Shown piece by piece: positions 1-8,680 of a stretch of 64,000 nucleotides of DNA (the first letter of the stretch is position 1; the number at the start of each line of letters is the position of its first letter). The stretch lies in NCBI GenBank assembly GCA_038230975.1, contig JBBRMF010000001.1, forward strand, positions 1 to 64,000, written 5' to 3'. Source of the DNA: JANXVV01 sp038230975 (GTDB taxonomy: Bacteria; Planctomycetota; Phycisphaerae; Tepidisphaerales; Tepidisphaeraceae). The notes under the pieces were generated by a model. That model was not told the DNA's origin, did no database searches, and saw only the letters and a program-made list of their open reading frames with translations. The translations under genes were made by a program, and so were the position numbers.

Positions 1-80
1 AAATAATTCGGAAAAACGCGGCGCACCAGAGAAAAACTACTGCTTTATCACACTAAAGGATTCGGGTTGCACGACGTTGT

Positions 81-169
81 GGGTGCCACAGGTCGCGGTG
101 CTCCGAGACCTGTGCGCGTTGGATGCCCGCAGGACAAAGGTCTCGGAGTACCGCGACCCGTGGCACCCT
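81..169. repeat. Palindromic repeat, family B copy 1
   Basis: The left arm reads GGGTGCCACAGGTCGCGGTG and continues CTCCGAGACCTGTG. The right arm is its near-exact reverse complement, ending TGGCACCCTAAA. Two more full copies lie at 20714-20802 and 26500-26585. It lies downstream of the permease gene read on the minus strand. Its RNA would fold into one long hairpin, so it could act as a 3' end signal; that role is inferred. Confidence 0.85.
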
Positions 170-192
170 AAAATCCGATGCGTGAAAAATCA

Positions 193-2151
193 CTACGCAG
201 ATTCCGGTGGAAACGACCCTTCCTGAGGCGCCCGTCCCACCAACCGGTCAAACCGGGCCGTGGTGTACGCAACGATTGCGACAGAGAGAAGCAGATATCC
301 AATTCCCACGAACAGTACGATCAATAAAAAACCATCCGCAGTCACGGTTTGCGAAGAAGTGGGCAGGTCCAGCAGCCGATCCTGTCCCAAATTCTTACGG
401 AAACTCGACGCCATTCCCGAGATTCCCTCACCCAAATAATAGTACGGCAGGTAATACCCGACGTACGCCGGCAAGTTAGATCGGTGCCGGTCGAGTACGT
501 TATCGAGAATCAGAAGCACGACGGGTACCACGCCGAAAATGATCAGGGGCAGCAGCAAATTTGAAATGACCGCGAACGTGACGGTCCGCATTCTCAGCGA
601 AAAATATAAGCCCGTTGCGATCCAGACGGCGTTAAACGTGAAGATGATCCAGCAGATCATCAGGAAAACCGAAATGGGAATCCCCCCAAACACGGTAAAA
701 ATCAAAAAGTGTCCCGCGATAAAAGCGCTTGGCCAAAGCAATCTTCGAAGCGTGCCGGCGATTTTCCCGAGGATGATCGCCCGGGCACTGATCGGCGTGG
801 CCAACAGAAGAATCCAGGTGTCGCTCTCTTTTTCCCCGGCGATCATCGTCGCCGACAGCACGCAAATCAGCAGCGTGTAGAGCGCACAAAACACAAAGCT
901 GTAACCGATCTGCAATTCAGATTGAGCCAGTGCGTTCCGAGAACCGCCACCTATGGAAGCCAGCGCAAGGTAGGAAACCAGTAGCAAGACGATCGACAAA
1001 ATCGTACCGAGCTTTGCCTGCCATTTACGCGCCATGAGCGGCCGACGGACTTCGCGCCACAAGACCGGGTTGTCCGAGACGCTGCGCTGCTCAACCACCT
1101 TGCTCTTCGCGAGATTGACCGCAGCATATGGCAGCGGCGGGGGGCCTTGTGAAGCCTGATCGACCGTGGGCGGAAGCGATAAATCTGCTGTAGCCGCGAA
1201 GGGAATATAATCTTGCGGAGCGACCGTCGCTTCGGATTCTCCCTGCCGCCGTGCCTGTCGGCGCAATACCGCAGCAGTCCAAAACACCAGCACAGCCGTG
1301 AAACAAAGATGCAAAATCACACACGGAATAATTTGAGTCCCGACTCCCATTCCCATTCCGCGCGGCACAACCATGGCGAAAATGTTGAGAAACGGGCTGA
1401 TGACTAATAGGAACGAAAAAAAGAAATTGGTAGGCCGTTGGCTGGAGAGATGGGAGAGAAATGTCAGCATGACGATGAACGGCACAAACATATAAATAAA
1501 AAGCATCGTCGCATACGAGAGCAGGATCACCGCGTAAGCGCGATTCATGAAAGTTGAGTAGAACAACCCAATTGCCGCTGCCGTGAGTGACGCCACGATG
1601 CACAACGCCAGCACCGCCAACATCTGCCCCAGCTCAACTCCTCCCAGCAAACGCACCACTGCCAACACCGGAAGGCTTAAACCGATGAGCGTCAGGGAGG
1701 CGAGCAATCGCGAAAAAAGTTTCCCGGAAATGATCTGCCAATTGGTGATCGGCGTCATGAGCAGCACGGGCAGCGTTTTGCCGAGCCGTTCGGAACTGAT
1801 GGATGTCGCGGTCAGAATCGGGGAGATGATCGGCAGCGCATAAATGCTGAAAATCGAAAACGCAATGAAGAACATGTTACCTAGCTCCGCGTCCTGCTGG
1901 GCGCGCTCGGCCACGCTCATGGCGTCTGCATTGCGGTAAGACGTGCTGGTATAAACCGCCAGCAGCACTAGCAGAAGTGCCAGCAGATAGAAGAACCGGA
2001 GGAAATAGGTGCGCTTTCGCCGCGCGGTCACGCGCAGCTCTTTGCCGAAGATCGGTCCGAACGGGCTCAAGGCGCTGAGTGCTTTGGGTAACCCCATCCC
2101 CGAAAGCTTATCGGGAAGTTTCGCCGGTGGATAGTCCGGGCGATGGAACAA
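193..2151 (-). CDS. ABC-2 type transporter permease, duplicated module
   Basis: This is a 652-residue integral membrane protein with two similar halves. Each half has a cytosolic entry segment (FGKELRVTARRKR near residue 35; NPVLWREVRRPLMARKW near 365) followed by about six hydrophobic segments. The motif SERLGKTLPVLLMTP in half 1 is echoed by GEKESDTWILLLATP in half 2, as expected for ABC-2 permeases that move substrates outward with a separate ATPase. No ATPase gene is adjacent, so the partner lies outside the window or is shared. The start is a TTG 18 bases after the PilZ gene's stop codon; an internal ATG at 2097 is an alternative, and neither has a clear ribosome site. The substrate cannot be told from sequence. 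Confidence 0.8.
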   Translation of the reverse strand: MFHRPDYPPAKLPDKLSGMGLPKALSALSPFGPIFGKELRVTARRKRTYFLRFFYLLALLLVLLAVYTSTSYRNADAMSVAERAQQDAELGNMFFIAFSIFSIYALPIISPILTATSISSERLGKTLPVLLMTPITNWQIISGKLFSRLLASLTLIGLSLPVLAVVRLLGGVELGQMLAVLALCIVASLTAAAIGLFYSTFMNRAYAVILLSYATMLFIYMFVPFIVMLTFLSHLSSQRPTNFFFSFLLVISPFLNIFAMVVPRGMGMGVGTQIIPCVILHLCFTAVLVFWTAAVLRRQARRQGESEATVAPQDYIPFAATADLSLPPTVDQASQGPPPLPYAAVNLAKSKVVEQRSVSDNPVLWREVRRPLMARKWQAKLGTILSIVLLLVSYLALASIGGGSRNALAQSELQIGYSFVFCALYTLLICVLSATMIAGEKESDTWILLLATPISARAIILGKIAGTLRRLLWPSAFIAGHFLIFTVFGGIPISVFLMICWIIFTFNAVWIATGLYFSLRMRTVTFAVISNLLLPLIIFGVVPVVLLILDNVLDRHRSNLPAYVGYYLPYYYLGEGISGMASSFRKNLGQDRLLDLPTSSQTVTADGFLLIVLFVGIGYLLLSVAIVAYTTARFDRLVGRAPQEGSFPPESA

Positions 2152-2169
2152 TCAAATGCGGAAGAATCG

Positions 2170-2571
2170 TCACGCGTTATTATTGCGGAACATCACGGCC
2201 ATCTCATGTCGACCGTTGCTCAGCAGGCGAGATCGAACGACTTCGCAGTGATGCGTATGCGTGCCCACGCGAAGTCGACACATTTGCCCAACCGCCAGCG
2301 ATTCACGCAGCAGGAACGACACGCCGCTCAACGAGAGGTCGCGCGTCATGATTTCGTGCGAGCTGTTGGCGGTGGGTCCATCCAGAATCGTCAAAATCGC
2401 CTTGCTTTGCAGCGGATTGCGATTGTTTTGCCTGCGATCGGCGGCCGGTGATGTCGGCGCCAGCGTGACGGCGGGGGCAACACGCGGGGCCAATGGGCTT
2501 TTGGATCGTCGCGCGGGCGCGGCGGTAAAGATACGCTCAGAAGGGCGCGGGGAAGAAAAGAAGTGACTCAT
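2170..2571 (-). CDS. PilZ domain protein
   Basis: This 133-residue protein has a basic, proline/alanine-rich first 45 residues and then a PilZ-like domain. The two cyclic-di-GMP contact motifs of that family are visible: an RxxxR-type stretch (DRRQNNRNP near residue 45) and a D/NxSxxG motif (DLSLSGVSF near residue 78). By family knowledge such proteins bind c-di-GMP and change behaviour such as adhesion or secretion. It lies immediately upstream of the ABC-2 permease, same strand, 18-base gap, so the two are probably co-transcribed. No Shine-Dalgarno site is seen before the ATG. Confidence 0.8.
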   Translation of the reverse strand: MSHFFSSPRPSERIFTAAPARRSKSPLAPRVAPAVTLAPTSPAADRRQNNRNPLQSKAILTILDGPTANSSHEIMTRDLSLSGVSFLLRESLAVGQMCRLRVGTHTHHCEVVRSRLLSNGRHEMAVMFRNNNA

Positions 2572-2891
2572 CGTTGAAACTATCGTCAGGAGTTATCGGA
2601 ACACTTCAATGTGTCCGCGAAAAGGTTTGCAGAGCCGCGCGAATGGCGGTCGAAGGCTAACCGGTTTCCATCCATGGAAACGCAATACACGGTCGCCGAC
2701 TGCGGTTGAGGAAACCCTCGGGCGAAGTTCGCTCCGCCAAAAGGCTATTTACGATGGTGGAAAAACGTTTGAATTTCCGCCTGGAAGTTCCGTACTGCAA
2801 CCCTCTCTACATAAACATATAATCTGTTTTTCAGTTTGTCGAGTGCTTAAATCGCGAAAATCTTCGCAAATCGTACAATCGAAGCCAATTC
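2572..2891. other. Intergenic stretch, nothing recognised
   Basis: This 320-base gap lies between the minus-strand PilZ start and the 3' end of the next minus-strand gene. The overlapping open frames have no ribosome site or family resemblance. It presumably holds the PilZ promoter, which I could not place. Confidence 0.4.
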
Positions 2892-3374
2892 TCAGGCCCA
2901 TCGGAGCTGAATTGCCCTCAATTCCGAATAAACCGCCGGTGTAAACCAGTCCGGGCAATCCGAAGGCACGATATCGCGGAAGAATTTCGCCGCATCACTC
3001 ACGATGCGGAAACGAGCCTCGTGTTGCTTCTTGCGCTCATCGTAAAACTGGTTCTCCGTCGCCACTAATCCCCGCGCTTCCTGGCTGCATTCCCGACGAA
3101 CCCAATCCTGCAGCTTTTGATAGAACGCCCACACCTCATCATCAATCGGTGGAACCGGCTTCGCATGCTTCTCCAGCGCATGGCGGTAATATTTCAGCTT
3201 CTCCAGCCACGGCAGGCTCGGGTTCTTCGCCAGCGTCAGATACTGGGCCACCTTGTAAACCGCGCGGGTGTGTAGGTCGCTTTGTTTCTCAGCTTTGTGG
3301 GCAAGCTTGCCGTAATACGTGTCTTCTTGACCCAGTTCCGGGAAATCCGGGAATACTTTTCGGGTGGTTTCCAT
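2892..3374 (-). CDS. Hypothetical soluble protein
   Basis: This 160-residue charged protein has no signal peptide or membrane segment and I recognise no family. It begins METTRKVFPDFPELGQED and is rich in Lys, Glu, Trp and Tyr, suggesting a helical globular protein. I chose the ATG at 3374 because TGAGGT lies just upstream as a ribosome site. A longer frame starting 22 codons earlier would read through a degenerate copy of palindrome family A. It is transcribed divergently from ribBA. Confidence 0.6.
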   Translation of the reverse strand: METTRKVFPDFPELGQEDTYYGKLAHKAEKQSDLHTRAVYKVAQYLTLAKNPSLPWLEKLKYYRHALEKHAKPVPPIDDEVWAFYQKLQDWVRRECSQEARGLVATENQFYDERKKQHEARFRIVSDAAKFFRDIVPSDCPDWFTPAVYSELRAIQLRWA

Positions 3375-3407
3375 GTTGACCTCATACAAATAACAATCGG
3401 CAGGCGG

Positions 3408-3431
3408 CATTGGGCATCCCGCCCGTGCTCT
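3408..3431. repeat. Degenerate half of palindromic repeat family A
   Basis: The stretch GCATTGGGCATCCCGCCCGT resembles the left arm of family A (GCATGGGCGTCTCGCCCGTG) but has several changes and no matching right arm. It lies between the divergent starts of the hypothetical gene and ribBA. Confidence 0.4.
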
Positions 3432-3565
3432 GGTTCCCAATCTGTTCCTCTAATTCTAGCCAAAACGACCTTCGCCATGGAAGAGGGCTCACGTTAAACG
3501 ACAGGAACATTTTCACTCGCTACAATACACGCTGTCCGGTGTCTGAGTTTCGTCCTGGAGTTCGC

Positions 3566-4795
3566 ATGCCCTTTTCCCCGATCGCCGAGATTCTCGAAGA
3601 CCTCAAAGCCGGCCGGCCCATTGTGCTGGTCGATGATGAGGATCGCGAAAACGAAGGCGATATCGTTTATGCCGCCGAAAAAGTAACCGCCGAGTCCATG
3701 AACTTCATGGTCACCCACGCCCGCGGCGTCGTCTGCCTGGCACTGACCACTGAACGTTGCGACAAACTCCATCTGCACGCGCAGGTCGAGTTCAACACCG
3801 CTCAGATGGGAACCGCCTTTACCGTCACCGTTGACGCCCATCCGCGTTTCGGAGTCACCACCGGCGTCAGCGCTAAGGATCGCGCGATGACGGTGCAGGT
3901 TGCCATCGCCGAAGACGCCCAGCCACAAGATCTCCTGCGACCCGGCCACATCAACCCGCTGCGCGCCCGCGATGGAGGTGTGCTCGTCCGTGCCGGTCAA
4001 ACCGAAGGTAGCGTCGACCTCGCGCGGCTTGCCGGTTTAAAACCCGCTGCCGTCATCTGCGAAATCATGCGCGATGACGGTGAAATGGCCCGTCGCCCGG
4101 AACTGGAAACCTTCTGCCAGGTGCATCATCTGAAGATGTGTACCATCGCAGATTTAATCAGCTATCGATTGAAGCGCGAACAGTTCGTCAAGCGGATCGA
4201 AACGATCAGCCTGCCGACCAACTGGGGCGTATTCAAAATGATCGCGTATCAGAGCGCGATCGATGCCCAACCACACTTGGCCGTCTGCAAAGGTGGCGTC
4301 GGGGATTTGGATGATTCGGGCAAACCGATCATTCACGAAGAGCCCGTCTTAGTCCGGGTTCACAGCGAATGTCTGACCGGCGATGTGTTTGGCTCAGGCC
4401 GTTGCGATTGTGGATCGCAGTTGGCGGTGGCCATGCAAATGATTGAGAAGGTCGGCAAGGGCGCTCTGATCTATCTGCGTCAGGAAGGCCGTGGCATCGG
4501 GCTCGCCAACAAACTGCACGCGTACGCGCTCCAGGAAAAAGGATTGGATACCGTCGACGCAAACCTCCGACTCGGCCTGCCCGTTGATAAACGCGACTAT
4601 GGCATCGGAAGCCAGATCCTCCGCGACCTCGGTTTACGAAAACTCAGGATCATGACGAACAACCCCAAAAAGATTTATGGCATCGACGGGTTCGGCCTCT
4701 GCGTCGTCGATCAAGTCCCCATCCGCATCGAACCCGGTGATTTCAACAAGGATTATCTGGCAACCAAGAAAGAAAAAATGGGCCATACACTATAG
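3566..4795 (+). CDS. ribBA: Bifunctional DHBP synthase / GTP cyclohydrolase II
   Basis: This 409-residue enzyme makes the two precursors of riboflavin. Its N-terminal RibB half converts ribulose 5-phosphate to 3,4-dihydroxy-2-butanone 4-phosphate, and its C-terminal RibA half opens GTP. RibB is shown by DDEDRENEGD (residues 23-32). RibA is shown by the zinc cysteines at 269, 280 and 282 (HSECLTGDVFGSGRCDCGSQ) and RQEGRGIGL from 305. Length matches the fused family (about 400). The ATG at 3566 follows CTGGAG at normal spacing; the 52-codon longer frame upstream runs through a repeat relic. I see no FMN riboswitch in the 190-base upstream gap. The other riboflavin genes are not in the window. 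Confidence 0.95.
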   Translation: MPFSPIAEILEDLKAGRPIVLVDDEDRENEGDIVYAAEKVTAESMNFMVTHARGVVCLALTTERCDKLHLHAQVEFNTAQMGTAFTVTVDAHPRFGVTTGVSAKDRAMTVQVAIAEDAQPQDLLRPGHINPLRARDGGVLVRAGQTEGSVDLARLAGLKPAAVICEIMRDDGEMARRPELETFCQVHHLKMCTIADLISYRLKREQFVKRIETISLPTNWGVFKMIAYQSAIDAQPHLAVCKGGVGDLDDSGKPIIHEEPVLVRVHSECLTGDVFGSGRCDCGSQLAVAMQMIEKVGKGALIYLRQEGRGIGLANKLHAYALQEKGLDTVDANLRLGLPVDKRDYGIGSQILRDLGLRKLRIMTNNPKKIYGIDGFGLCVVDQVPIRIEPGDFNKDYLATKKEKMGHTL

Positions 4796-4831
4796 TTCCC
4801 TCCCCCCAATGTACTCATGGGGTTAGGGTGA
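4796..4831 (+). terminator. C/G-rich hairpin directly after ribBA (family K)
   Basis: The ribBA stop TAG runs straight into TTCCCTCCCCCCAATGTAC, then a pairing G-rich arm (ATGGGGTTAGGGTG). The same layout follows the membrane-protein gene at 18378. There is no U-tract, so termination is an inference. Confidence 0.45.
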
Positions 4832-4884
4832 GAGGTCTTTCGAATCGACGAAGAAATTTACGCATCCCATCCCGGAGGAACACC

Positions 4885-5877
4885 ATGAAAGGCAATTCGC
4901 GACTCTTCAAAACCCTTCTCCCTGCATTATTTTTGGTTGGCCTTGCCTGCATCATCAATGTGAAAACGCTTGCCGAACCCACTAAAACCGGCCCCGTAAA
5001 ATCGACCGAAGAAATGCTTCGCCCCAGCAGCGACAAGGATAAACCGCTCAAGTTTCAACCCGCCACGAAAGAGCAGGCCGATGCCGCGATCGCCGCTGCG
5101 AAAAAGCGAGCCACCGAAATCGAGACGGCGATGGAAGTGAAGTTCGGCACGATCGAAACCCCGCATTTTCTAATTTTCACCGATTGGGACAAGCGAGAGT
5201 ACGACTTTCTAAAAACAAATGTAGAAGCCGCCTACGAAGCCGTCAGTCGACAGTTTGAAATCCCCGTGAAAGACAATGTCTTCATCGGCAAGCTGCCGAT
5301 TTACATGTTTGCGAAGCACGACGTCTTTAAAAAGTTCGCGAAGGACCTCGATCACTTCGATGCCCCGGACGGTGTCGCCGGATACTACCAGGGTAACTCA
5401 TTGGGCTTCGGTCACATGTCCATGTGGAAGCCCGACATCGCCGCCGCCAACGGAAATGTCCGCGCCGCCGAACGCCAGTGGGCCTATGTTTTAACCCACG
5501 AATTCACCCATGCGTTCGTCGGTCGATATCGCACCAACTCCTTCATCCCTCGCTGGCTCAACGAAGGGGTGGCCGAGGTCGTCGCCTATCAGAAATTCCC
5601 CAGGCCTTACATCTATAATCTGGTTCGCGATCGGGCCAAGCAGAAGAATTCGATTCAGGATTTTTTCGTCGACAAAGGCTCTCTACTCGCCGCAGATTAT
5701 CACGTCGCCCAGACGGTCGTCGAAACGATGATCGTCGAAAACCCAAAGACATTCCTCAGCTATTTCAATGACATCAAGGACGGAATGAAACCTGAAGATG
5801 CGTTAAAGAAAAACTACAAAACCGATCTTTCCGGCCTGGAGACTGCCTGGCGGCGTTACATCAAAGACGCCAAGTAA
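4885..5877 (+). CDS. Secreted HExxH metallopeptidase-like protein
   Basis: This 330-residue protein has an N-terminal signal sequence (basic MKGNSRLFK, then a hydrophobic core to about residue 26, with processing likely near LAEP). It contains a zinc-peptidase helix HEFTH (residues 205-209) followed by NEGVAE at 226-231, whose Glu is the usual third zinc ligand of the MA clan. The best description is a gluzincin of the Peptidase_MA type acting outside the cytoplasm. The start at 4885 follows GGAGGAACACC, a strong ribosome site. The substrate is unknown. It sits between ribBA and an ABC exporter but need not share their function. Confidence 0.75.
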   Translation: MKGNSRLFKTLLPALFLVGLACIINVKTLAEPTKTGPVKSTEEMLRPSSDKDKPLKFQPATKEQADAAIAAAKKRATEIETAMEVKFGTIETPHFLIFTDWDKREYDFLKTNVEAAYEAVSRQFEIPVKDNVFIGKLPIYMFAKHDVFKKFAKDLDHFDAPDGVAGYYQGNSLGFGHMSMWKPDIAAANGNVRAAERQWAYVLTHEFTHAFVGRYRTNSFIPRWLNEGVAEVVAYQKFPRPYIYNLVRDRAKQKNSIQDFFVDKGSLLAADYHVAQTVVETMIVENPKTFLSYFNDIKDGMKPEDALKKNYKTDLSGLETAWRRYIKDAK

Positions 5878-5880
5878 AAG

Positions 5881-5943
5881 GTGGCATGGGCGTCTCGCCC
5901 GTGCTTTTTGCGGAAGAAAACGCGGGCGAGACGCCCACGCCAC
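5881..5943. repeat. Palindromic repeat, family A copy 1
   Basis: The left arm GTGGCATGGGCGTCTCGCCC pairs with the right arm GGGCGAGACGCCCACGCCAC across a short A-rich loop. It fills the gap between the peptidase stop and the ABC ATPase start. Read in frame it gives a spurious extension (MAWASRPCF) of the ATPase. Confidence 0.9.
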
Positions 5944-5955
5944 ACACAAAATCCC

Positions 5956-6873
5956 ATGGCCTCAAAACTAACCGTCCGCAATCTCAAGAAATCCTACGGT
6001 GACTACCAAGCCGTGCGCGGTGTCGATTTCGATATCGCCGAAGGTGAAATCCTCGGTCTCCTCGGCCCAAACGGTGCCGGAAAAACATCCACCCTCGAAT
6101 GCGTCATCGGCCTCCGTCGCCCTGATTCCGGCACCATCCAAATCTGCGGAATGGATGCATTGGCCGAGCCCGAAAAGGTGAAAGAGCTCATCGGCGCACA
6201 GCTTCAAGCCACCGCTTTGCAAGATAAGATTACCCCGCGCGAAGCCATCGAATTATTCGGCGCTTTCTATGCCAAACCCGCCAAAACCCGGGATTTGATC
6301 GAACGTTTTTCACTCACCGAAAAAGCCGATGCCCCCTTCGATTCCCTCTCCGGTGGCCAAAAGCAACGACTCGGCTTGGCTTTGGCGTTTGTGAACAATC
6401 CGCAGGTTCTGTTCCTTGATGAACCCACGACCGGCCTCGATCCGCAATCCCGCCGCGAACTTCACGGCTCCATTGAAAAAATCCGTCGCGACGGTTGCAC
6501 TGTCCTGCTGACCACACATTACATCGAAGAGGCCCACCAACTCTGCGATCGCATCGCGATCATCGATCAGGGCCAAATCATCGCCACCGGCACCCCCGAT
6601 AGCCTCATCGCCAACGCTAAAACGCTCCCCTGCATTTCACTGCAAACCACCCACCCCATCGAAATATCTCACATGCAAAAACTTCCCGGGGTGCGAGAGA
6701 CCGACTGGCAAAAGAATCGAGGCCAACTCAAGACCAAAGACGTCAGCCGCACCGTCATCGAACTGGTAAAGCTGATCGAGTCCCAGAACAACGAACTCGT
6801 CGATCTACAGATCCGCAAACCTTCTTTAGAAGACGTCTTCATCGAGCTTACCGGGACTTCTCTCCGAGAATGA
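5956..6873 (+). CDS. ABC transporter ATPase, DrrA/CcmA type
   Basis: This 305-residue nucleotide-binding subunit of an exporter carries Walker A GPNGAGKT (37-44), signature LSGGQ (131-135), Walker B VLFLDE (151-156) and a switch histidine in TTHYIEEA. It has the roughly 80-residue C-terminal region of ABC-2 partners, ending SLEDVFIELTG. The ATG at 5956 is preferred over a longer GTG frame because that extension is translated palindrome. The permease gene follows after three bases, so the two form a two-gene transporter operon. The exported compound is unknown. Confidence 0.92.
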   Translation: MASKLTVRNLKKSYGDYQAVRGVDFDIAEGEILGLLGPNGAGKTSTLECVIGLRRPDSGTIQICGMDALAEPEKVKELIGAQLQATALQDKITPREAIELFGAFYAKPAKTRDLIERFSLTEKADAPFDSLSGGQKQRLGLALAFVNNPQVLFLDEPTTGLDPQSRRELHGSIEKIRRDGCTVLLTTHYIEEAHQLCDRIAIIDQGQIIATGTPDSLIANAKTLPCISLQTTHPIEISHMQKLPGVRETDWQKNRGQLKTKDVSRTVIELVKLIESQNNELVDLQIRKPSLEDVFIELTGTSLRE

Positions 6874-6876
6874 TAA

Positions 6877-8343
6877 ATGACCAAAGCCCTCCTCCACCAC
6901 ATGTCCCTCACCCTGCGGCTTAACTTCCGCAGCATCCAGGCCCTCGTTTACGGCTACGTTTTCCCGATCCTCTTCCTCATCGGTTTCGGAAGTATCTACA
7001 GCAAGGAAAATCCCCCTCTCCAAAATGAACTCGGCCAACTGCTCACCGTAACCATCCTCAGCGGTGCCTGCTTCGGCATGCCCACCTCGATGGTCAGCGA
7101 GCGTGAGCGCGGTGTCTGGCGTCGCTATCGTCTGCTGCCCTCCGCTACCGGTGGCATTGTCATCAGCGCCATGGTCGTACGATGCGTCATCGTCTTCATC
7201 GCGTTCGTGATGCAGATCGTGCTGGCCCACTGGATCTACAAAACACACTGGCCGGCGCACCCATTCCAACTGGTCGGCATCTTTTTTTTCGTCACCTTCG
7301 CGTTTCTCGGTTTGGGGTTGGTCATCGCCATGCTCGCCGACAATGTGCCCGCGGTGCAGGCACTTGGCCAGGCAATCTTTCTACCGATGATCATGATCGG
7401 TGGCGTCGGGATGAAGCTCGAGCAGCTTCCCGAGTGGGCCCGGCATGTTGCCGCATTTCTCCCCGGGCTTTATTCGGTGGATGCGCTCGATGCCGCATTG
7501 CACGAGAAGGCCGCGACCAATGCCGTCTCACTACCCTTTTGCCTGGCCGCTCTCACCGTCATTGGCCTGGCAGGATTGTTGGCAGGACGGCTAATGTTTC
7601 GATGGGATGCCGCTCAAAAAATAACGATGCGCGCCCGCGCCTGGGTCACTGTCGCCATCGCCGCGTGGGTGGGTGTCGGGATCGTCGCCGAACAAACCGG
7701 CCATATCAAAACCCGTCACTATCAGCAGATCGTTCTGTCCAATCCCCCGACGACAACTCCCACAACAATCGCAACCTCCACACCCTCAACGATCCCAACC
7801 ACCATCGCATCCACAGCTCCGTCAACCCCCTTGCCCACCACGGCACCTTCGCTCATGGCCCAACTTGCCCCGTGGACGGCTATCACGGATATACAGATCG
7901 GCAAGATCACCTATGACGATCTTCCGCCCGACGCTGGCACCGTAACACCGGTCGCCGCATCACTCGATAATCTCGATGATGAAGGCAAAAAAGTCATTGA
8001 AGAATTCACGTCGCGATTAGACAACTGGGAACCTGGCAAAGAGTTGAATCTCGAACAGCGCGTGCGAAACATTCTGGCCGTCGCCGCCATCGCCGATATC
8101 CTTCAGGACCAGCATGAGGCGGAGATTCCCTACGTCATCTTCGAGCATCTCAAGTTTGATATCCCGGAGGACAACCTCAAAAAGATCGTGACCTACATCA
8201 TCCTGAATCCCCAGGCCGGAAAGGTCCCCGTCAAAGTCCCCGAACTGGGCATCGAAGGCGAAGTCTTCGAAGAAGGCATCCGCGAACGCTCCGAAGCCTA
8301 CGCCCGCAAACTTCTGGCCCGCTTGCTCGGCAAGGTAAAATAG
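6877..8343 (+). CDS. ABC-2 permease fused to an extra C-terminal domain
   Basis: This 488-residue protein begins with a standard ABC-2 permease of about 250 residues. That part has an N-terminal cytosolic helix, about five membrane helices and the SERERGVWRRYRLLP element contacting the ATPase. A sixth hydrophobic helix (AWVTVAIAAWVGVGIVAE) follows, then a Thr/Pro/Ser-rich linker from about residue 290 to 325, then an acidic globular domain of about 160 residues (LDNLDDEGKKVIEEF...RKLLARLLGKVK). By topology the tail could be outside the cytoplasm. I do not recognise the tail; such a fusion is unusual for this family. The start is the ATG after TGA TAA of the ATPase gene. Confidence 0.85.
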   Translation: MTKALLHHMSLTLRLNFRSIQALVYGYVFPILFLIGFGSIYSKENPPLQNELGQLLTVTILSGACFGMPTSMVSERERGVWRRYRLLPSATGGIVISAMVVRCVIVFIAFVMQIVLAHWIYKTHWPAHPFQLVGIFFFVTFAFLGLGLVIAMLADNVPAVQALGQAIFLPMIMIGGVGMKLEQLPEWARHVAAFLPGLYSVDALDAALHEKAATNAVSLPFCLAALTVIGLAGLLAGRLMFRWDAAQKITMRARAWVTVAIAAWVGVGIVAEQTGHIKTRHYQQIVLSNPPTTTPTTIATSTPSTIPTTIASTAPSTPLPTTAPSLMAQLAPWTAITDIQIGKITYDDLPPDAGTVTPVAASLDNLDDEGKKVIEEFTSRLDNWEPGKELNLEQRVRNILAVAAIADILQDQHEAEIPYVIFEHLKFDIPEDNLKKIVTYIILNPQAGKVPVKVPELGIEGEVFEEGIRERSEAYARKLLARLLGKVK

Positions 8344-8352
8344 AATGACAGA

Positions 8353-8420
8353 TGGCATGGGCGTCTCGCCCGTGCTTTTTACAAGCAGAGGAAAAGCACG
8401 GGCGAGACGCCCATGCCACC
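8353..8420. repeat. Palindromic repeat, family A copy 2
   Basis: TGGCATGGGCGTCTCGCCCG pairs with CGGGCGAGACGCCCATGCCA across a short purine-rich loop. It starts within ten bases of the permease stop codon, so its RNA hairpin would cap the transporter mRNA. Confidence 0.92.
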
Positions 8421-8646
8421 TTCAATTCCAGGAATTTTATCGCGTAAGGCGCATGTGCGCTTACATGCGTTTCCCGACGCATCCAAGCTGGGACAATTCC
8501 ACACTACCTGATGCACAACGAAGAGATCCTGTCTTTCTCGCACACCTCGAAACTGTTGCAATTTGTTTCATTTTGTTGCATTCGGTAAGTACCGCATGAA
8601 GCTTCGCGCGTTCGAAGATTGAACCGTGTCAAATCAAAAGACGGAA

Positions 8647-8669
8647 CCCATGGAACGAGTTCCAATGGG
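8647..8669. terminator. Hairpin between convergent genes
   Basis: CCCATGGAAC and GTTCCAATGGG pair with one bulged base, 12 bases beyond the 3' end of the minus-strand propeller gene. The rest of 8421-8646 shows only a loose direct repeat (GTTGCAATTTG / TTTTGTTGCATT near 8555-8580) and no gene. Confidence 0.45.
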
Positions 8670-8680
8670 CGTTGGCGGTT

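Noticed and set aside
3441..3565. FMN riboswitch before ribBA
   Set aside because: I could not find the conserved RFN core; only a possible TACAAT -10 box at 3521 stands out.
5881..5955. Longer GTG start of the ABC ATPase
   Set aside because: The extension MAWASRPCF is translated family A palindrome; the same peptide appears antisense at other copies.
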